64,000 nt of DNA from the NCBI RefSeq assembly GCF_023208015.1, contig NZ_CP051627.1, positions 3,295,501-3,359,500 of the forward strand, given 5' to 3'. Under the pieces are notes generated by a model. The model did not search any database and was not told the DNA's origin. It worked only from the letters and a program-made list of their open reading frames with translations. Positions 60,646 to 64,000 of the stretch are shown here, in pieces. The position numbers and the translations under genes were made by a program. The first letter of the stretch is position 1, and the number at the start of each line of letters is the position of its first letter. The DNA comes from Thermobifida alba (GTDB taxonomy: Bacteria; Actinomycetota; Actinomycetes; Streptosporangiales; Streptosporangiaceae).

Positions 60646-61700
60646 GCCTCAACCTCCACGTCGCTGTGGTCCCCGACCACCAGTCGGCGACCGGCACCCG
60701 CCGCACTGACGGAGGCGCCCCTACCGATGACGGAGCCGTGCAGCCTGCGGACCCCGGCCAGTTCCGCCCCGTCCAGGATGATCGACCCGGTGACGGCCGC
60801 ACCGCGCAGAACGCAGTTCCGTCCGATGGAGGTGTGCCGCCCCACCCCGCTGTCCTCCACCACGCTGCCGCTTCCGATGACCGCCGGGCCCTCGATCCTC
60901 GACCGGAGGACGCGGGCGCCGTGCTCGACGACGACGGGACCGGTCAGCACACTGGCGTCGTCCACCTCTCCGTGGACGGCGGGCCGCATCCGGTCCAGCA
61001 GTCGGCGGTTGCACTCCAGGACCCCCTCCACGTCCCCGGCGTCCCGCCAGAAGCCGTCGTACTCGCCGACCCGGACCGGTCTCCCGTGGTCCACCAGCCA
61101 CTGCAGGGCGTCGGTGATCTCCAGCTCACCGCGCGCGCTGGGTTCGACGGCGGCGACGGCCTCGTGGATGGCGGGGGTGAAGAAGTAGACGCCGACGAGC
61201 GCGAGGTCGCTCCTCGGTTCCTCGGGTTTCTCCACCAGTCGCAGCACGGTGCCGTCCGCTCCGAGTTCGACGACTCCGAACGCCCGCGGATCCTGGACCT
61301 TCTGCACGACGACCTGGGCCGCGGGCCGGGACTCCCGGAACTCCCGCGCGATCTCGGCGACCCCGTCGGGCAGGACGTTGTCCCCCAGGTAGGTGACGAA
61401 GTCGTCCTCCCCCAGGAAGTCCCGTGCGAGCAGCACGCAGTGGGCCAGTCCGAGGGGTTTCTCCTGGTAAAGGTAGGTGACGCGGAGGCCGAACCGGGAT
61501 CCGTCGCCGACGGTCTCCTCGATCTGCTCGGCGCGTTCGCCGACGACCAGGCCCACCTCCGCCACCCCCAGGGCGCGGACGTCATCCAGGACGTGCTCCA
61601 GGACCGGCCTGTTGGCCACCGGAATCAACTGCTTCGGCATCGAATGGCTGAACGGCCTGAGCCGGGTTCCCAACCCCCCCGACAGCACCAGAGCCTTCAT
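60642..61700 (-). CDS. rmlA: Glucose-1-phosphate thymidylyltransferase, long form
   Basis: Activates glucose-1-phosphate with dTTP, the first sugar step. It has 352 residues: a nucleotidyltransferase domain (MKALVLSGGLGTRLRPFSHS, EKPLGLAHCVLLA, VGVYFFTP, GFWRDAGDVEGVLE) and an extra C-terminal left-handed beta-helix of about 110 residues, as in StrD-type enzymes of antibiotic clusters rather than the 290-residue rhamnose enzyme. GGAAAGGA precedes the ATG. It is the first gene of the sugar operon. Confidence 0.92.
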   Translation of the reverse strand: MKALVLSGGLGTRLRPFSHSMPKQLIPVANRPVLEHVLDDVRALGVAEVGLVVGERAEQIEETVGDGSRFGLRVTYLYQEKPLGLAHCVLLARDFLGEDDFVTYLGDNVLPDGVAEIAREFRESRPAAQVVVQKVQDPRAFGVVELGADGTVLRLVEKPEEPRSDLALVGVYFFTPAIHEAVAAVEPSARGELEITDALQWLVDHGRPVRVGEYDGFWRDAGDVEGVLECNRRLLDRMRPAVHGEVDDASVLTGPVVVEHGARVLRSRIEGPAVIGSGSVVEDSGVGRHTSIGRNCVLRGAAVTGSIILDGAELAGVRRLHGSVIGRGASVSAAGAGRRLVVGDHSDVEVEA

Positions 61701-61909
61701 TGGACGTCCTTTCCGTGGGCGCCGGGCGGGAAGGCGGTCCGCCGGAAGCACCGGGGGCGGACCGGCGGGACCCGCATCGGCGCCCGGGTCGGCGGTCCCG
61801 GGCGGACCGGCCGAATCCCGTTCCGCTCCGCATCGCCGGGGACCCGCTTATCCGGAATCACAGTGAACAGGTTCTTCGGGCCGGTCGACCGGGGCAACGG
61901 GCACCGGGG

Positions 61910-61928
61910 GAGTCTGTCAGGTCTCCGG
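61910..61928 (+). repeat. 19-bp direct repeat, left copy
   Basis: GAGTCTGTCAGGTCTCCGG occurs here and again at 62846-62864 in the same orientation, 936 bp apart, on either side of the DUF2306 gene. A diverged relative lies at 42061-42079, upstream of the MDR gene. It may be a regulator site or a duplication scar. Confidence 0.7.
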
Positions 61929-61991
61929 GGCCCGCTCACTCCGAGCGGGCCCCGGAGGCACCCCGGGGGCGTCGGCCCGCGGGACCGCAGG

Positions 61992-62735
61992 TCACCGCAC
62001 TCCGACGGCCGAGGAGACCTGGTCCCCGGCGGGGGCTGGTGCCACAGCCCGCTTCGAGGCGCGACTCAGCCACCAGTGCGCGACGAGGAGGTTGACCGCT
62101 GTCCCCAACCAGCCCGACCACTCCTTGACGAACTGGTCGGAGATCTCGACTCCCGGGATCAGGGCCAGGAACGGGATGACCCTCCCCCAGACGATGTTCA
62201 TCATCAGCGCGAAGCCGTAGACCATCCACCGCCGGTGCTCGGCGAACCGCCTGCGCCGCGCGGCGCGGACCCCGGCGACCACCGCGGCCAGCCACAGCAG
62301 CGAGGAGAGCGTGTTGCCGACGGCGCCGACCGGCTGGCCCGGGAAGGCGTACGGGACCAGCACCAGTGCCAGCAGCGCACCGGGGACCGCCCCGGCGATG
62401 ACGTGGACGCGCCCGCTCACCCGGTGCACGCGGGGGTGGCGCCGCCGCAGCCACGGCCACAGTTGCAGGCACATGGTCAGCATCGCCACCGTTCCCGTCG
62501 CGATGTGCAGCACCAGGAGCGGGTAGTGCAGAACCGTTCCTTCCCGGAGAGGCACCGCCGACTTCTCCGGGTCCAGGGTCAGGTAGGGGGGCAGGGAGTA
62601 GACCAGAAAGGCCAGGACGACGGCGACCAGGGGAATCACCCAGGGGCGGCGCCACCAGGAGGGGCGTCCTCCCCGGGCGGTTTCCCCGAGCCCCCGCGCC
62701 GGGTCCATCGTGTTCGGTCCGTGTTCCACGGGCAT
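61992..62735 (-). CDS. DUF2306-like membrane protein
   Basis: A 247-residue integral membrane protein with about six helices. His residues in the helices (LLVLHIATGTVAML, RRHPRVHRVSGRVHV, EHRRWMVYGFALMMN) resemble the DUF2306/cytochrome-like pattern LHI...G...HR..G and E-HR-WM. Heme binding is possible but unproven. ATG at 62735 was chosen because AGGAGG lies 8 nt upstream. It sits between two copies of a 19-bp direct repeat and is divergent from the DUF2236 gene. Confidence 0.7.
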   Translation of the reverse strand: MPVEHGPNTMDPARGLGETARGGRPSWWRRPWVIPLVAVVLAFLVYSLPPYLTLDPEKSAVPLREGTVLHYPLLVLHIATGTVAMLTMCLQLWPWLRRRHPRVHRVSGRVHVIAGAVPGALLALVLVPYAFPGQPVGAVGNTLSSLLWLAAVVAGVRAARRRRFAEHRRWMVYGFALMMNIVWGRVIPFLALIPGVEISDQFVKEWSGWLGTAVNLLVAHWWLSRASKRAVAPAPAGDQVSSAVGVR

Positions 62736-62845
62736 GTCCATCGCCTCCTGCTGACCGGACGCGATCGCTCCGGTCATAGGAATCTGAGTGGAGTTCGCCC
62801 CTACACCTCCCACCAGAGTGACCGGATGAGAACACTGCGTGTCCA

Positions 62846-62864
62846 GAGTCTGTCAGGTCTCCGG
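62846..62864 (+). repeat. 19-bp direct repeat, right copy
   Basis: Identical to 61910-61928. It lies in the divergent promoter region between the DUF2306 gene and the DUF2236 gene, where a regulator site would be expected. Confidence 0.7.
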
Positions 62865-62976
62865 AACGGGCGGCGGACCGTGCCGAGCTGACACACTCCG
62901 CCCCGTCGGCGTGCGTCCCGGACCACCGGACACCAGAATGGCCGCGGCCCGTGCCGCGACGAAGGGGGTTTCCCGA

Positions 62977-63930
62977 ATGGCAGTGCTCCTCCCGATCGGT
63001 CGACGGCGGCTCCGGCGGTACGCGCGTCTCCGCGAGATCGAGCGCATGGACCCGGAGCGGTCGTACAGCGACATCTGGCTGCTCGACATGGCCTACGAGT
63101 TCCCCTGGGACATGCAGCTGTCCGGCAGCATCAGCTTCTACTACAGCATCGCCCCGCCGAGCATCGCGCGCCTGCTGGTGCGCACGGGGGAACTGACGGA
63201 GAACACCGCCAAGCGGATGGACGACACGTCGATCCTCATGTGGGAGACGTTCCGGAACGGTTTCACCAGCCCCCGGGGGCGGGCGGCGGTCCGCCAGATG
63301 AACCGCATCCACCGCAACGCGGTCAAGCAGGTCAACAGCGGCGGTGAGCAGTGGCGCATCACCAACGAGGAGTACCTGTTCGTCCTGGCCACCACCATGG
63401 TCACCACTCTGCGGGGAGTGGAGCGGTACGGCTGGCGCCCGCTCAGCGACCACGAGCGCACCGCCGCCTTCCGGCACTTCCGCGAGATGGGCGAGCTCAT
63501 GGGGCTGAAGGACATCCCCGACTCCTACGACGAGTTCGTGCGTTTCCACGACTCCTTCGTCGCCGCCGAATTCGCCTACACCCCCGAGGCGGCGAAGCTG
63601 TGGCGGGCGACCCGCTTCATGATCGTCGACGTCCTGACCGGTTGGCTGCCGCCCCTCCTGGTCCCCGCGGGCCGCGCGGTCGCCGAGGCGCTGCTGCCCG
63701 CCCTGGTCGGCCCGGACCTGCGCCGGGCTTTCGGCCTCCGCGACCCCTCCCCCGTGCTCGTCCGCGCGGTGGACCTGGCGCTGCGGCTACGGGCCGGCTA
63801 CGTGCGGGCGCTGCTGCCGCCGCGCCGCGAGTCCGCGATGCCCGACACCGTTCCCACCGAGCAGTTCCCCGACGGGGACTACGAGATCTCCGAGGTGGGA
63901 CCGGACCACTCCGTCAGTCGCCGCCCCTGA
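62977..63930 (+). CDS. DUF2236 (MpaB/latex-clearing-protein-like) putative oxygenase
   Basis: A 317-residue, helix-rich protein. SGSISFYYSIAPPSIARLLV and RQMNRIHRNAVKQ with LFVLATTMVTTLRGVERYGW match the DUF2236 pattern, a family that includes heme b-dependent rubber oxygenase Lcp and MpaB, which cleaves a prenyl side chain in mycophenolic acid synthesis. An enzyme of this class next to a prenylated-product cluster could trim or oxidise the isoprenoid chain. ATG at 62977 has GAAGGGGG upstream. Heme ligands cannot be assigned by eye. Confidence 0.75.
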   Translation: MAVLLPIGRRRLRRYARLREIERMDPERSYSDIWLLDMAYEFPWDMQLSGSISFYYSIAPPSIARLLVRTGELTENTAKRMDDTSILMWETFRNGFTSPRGRAAVRQMNRIHRNAVKQVNSGGEQWRITNEEYLFVLATTMVTTLRGVERYGWRPLSDHERTAAFRHFREMGELMGLKDIPDSYDEFVRFHDSFVAAEFAYTPEAAKLWRATRFMIVDVLTGWLPPLLVPAGRAVAEALLPALVGPDLRRAFGLRDPSPVLVRAVDLALRLRAGYVRALLPPRRESAMPDTVPTEQFPDGDYEISEVGPDHSVSRRP

Positions 63931-63932
63931 CA

Positions 63933-63974
63933 GCGGGACGGCCTCGCCCAGGCGAGACCCGCCTCCGGTCCCGC
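63933..63974 (+). terminator. Branched hairpin terminator after the DUF2236 gene
   Basis: GCGGGAC at 63933-63939 pairs with GTCCCGC at 63968-63974; inside it CTCGCC at 63943-63948 pairs with GGCGAG at 63951-63956. It begins 2 nt after the stop codon. Confidence 0.6.
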
Positions 63975-64000
63975 CCTCCTTCCCCGCTCGAACTCCGCGG

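Overview
The window is very GC-rich DNA with strong third-position GC, frequent GTG starts and many 4-nt start/stop overlaps. Together with actinobacterial families (SCO6880-type T4SS protein, class II DAHP synthase, CGNR and PucR regulators, DUF2236) this points to a filamentous actinomycete. Nocardiopsaceae or a related family is my guess, not something the sequence proves. No rRNA, tRNA, CRISPR array or phage module was seen.

Layout. (1) 1-4631, minus strand: an operon of a membrane-anchored propeller/fibronectin-III protein, a MoxR AAA ATPase, a DUF58 protein and the first codons of a fourth gene. (2) 5598-21686: a type IV secretion/conjugation-like locus in two divergent operons. The left arm (minus) carries a P-loop-like protein, three small two-helix proteins, a VirB6-like channel with a repetitive tail, a split VirB4 (SCO6880-like N part plus a separate ATPase), a VirD4-like coupling ATPase, an unknown protein and a DUF4913 protein. 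The right arm (plus) carries two VirB8-like proteins, two peptidoglycan hydrolases and two unknown tail proteins. No relaxase or replication gene is present. (3) 26000-21790, minus: the most unusual locus, three tandem genes for six-cysteine peptides, followed by MauE-like and MauD/TlpA-like thiol redox proteins, an ABC exporter and a type I signal peptidase in one overlapping operon. (4) 26797-38523: accessory chromosomal genes, including a lipoprotein, a transporter remnant, a copper nitrite reductase with its regulator, a repeat lipoprotein with a frameshifted second copy, a SpoIIE phosphatase, an HPP membrane protein/CGNR regulator pair and a DadA/PucR pair.

(5) 38807-61700: a biosynthetic gene cluster. 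The plus-strand unit encodes class II DAHP synthase, a DhbA-like dehydrogenase, a PhzD-like isochorismatase and a PhzE-like ADIC synthase, together a route from chorismate to 3-hydroxyanthranilate. The minus-strand unit encodes IspH, a polyprenyl diphosphate synthase, Dxs and IspG, an extra supply of isoprenoid precursor. A UbiA prenyltransferase could join the two. An AMP-ligase, an SRPBCC protein, an MDR oxidoreductase, an FMN reductase and three dTDP-deoxysugar genes suggest further tailoring. Regulators are an NB-ARC/LuxR protein and a domesticated-looking IS701 transposase. No NRPS, PKS, phenazine-ring genes or glycosyltransferase lie in the window, so the product is probably a prenylated, perhaps glycosylated aminobenzoate outside the phenazine class. 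(6) 61910-63974: a DUF2306 membrane protein bracketed by 19-bp direct repeats, and a DUF2236 (MpaB/Lcp-like) protein.

Strong hairpins mark most operon ends and are listed individually.
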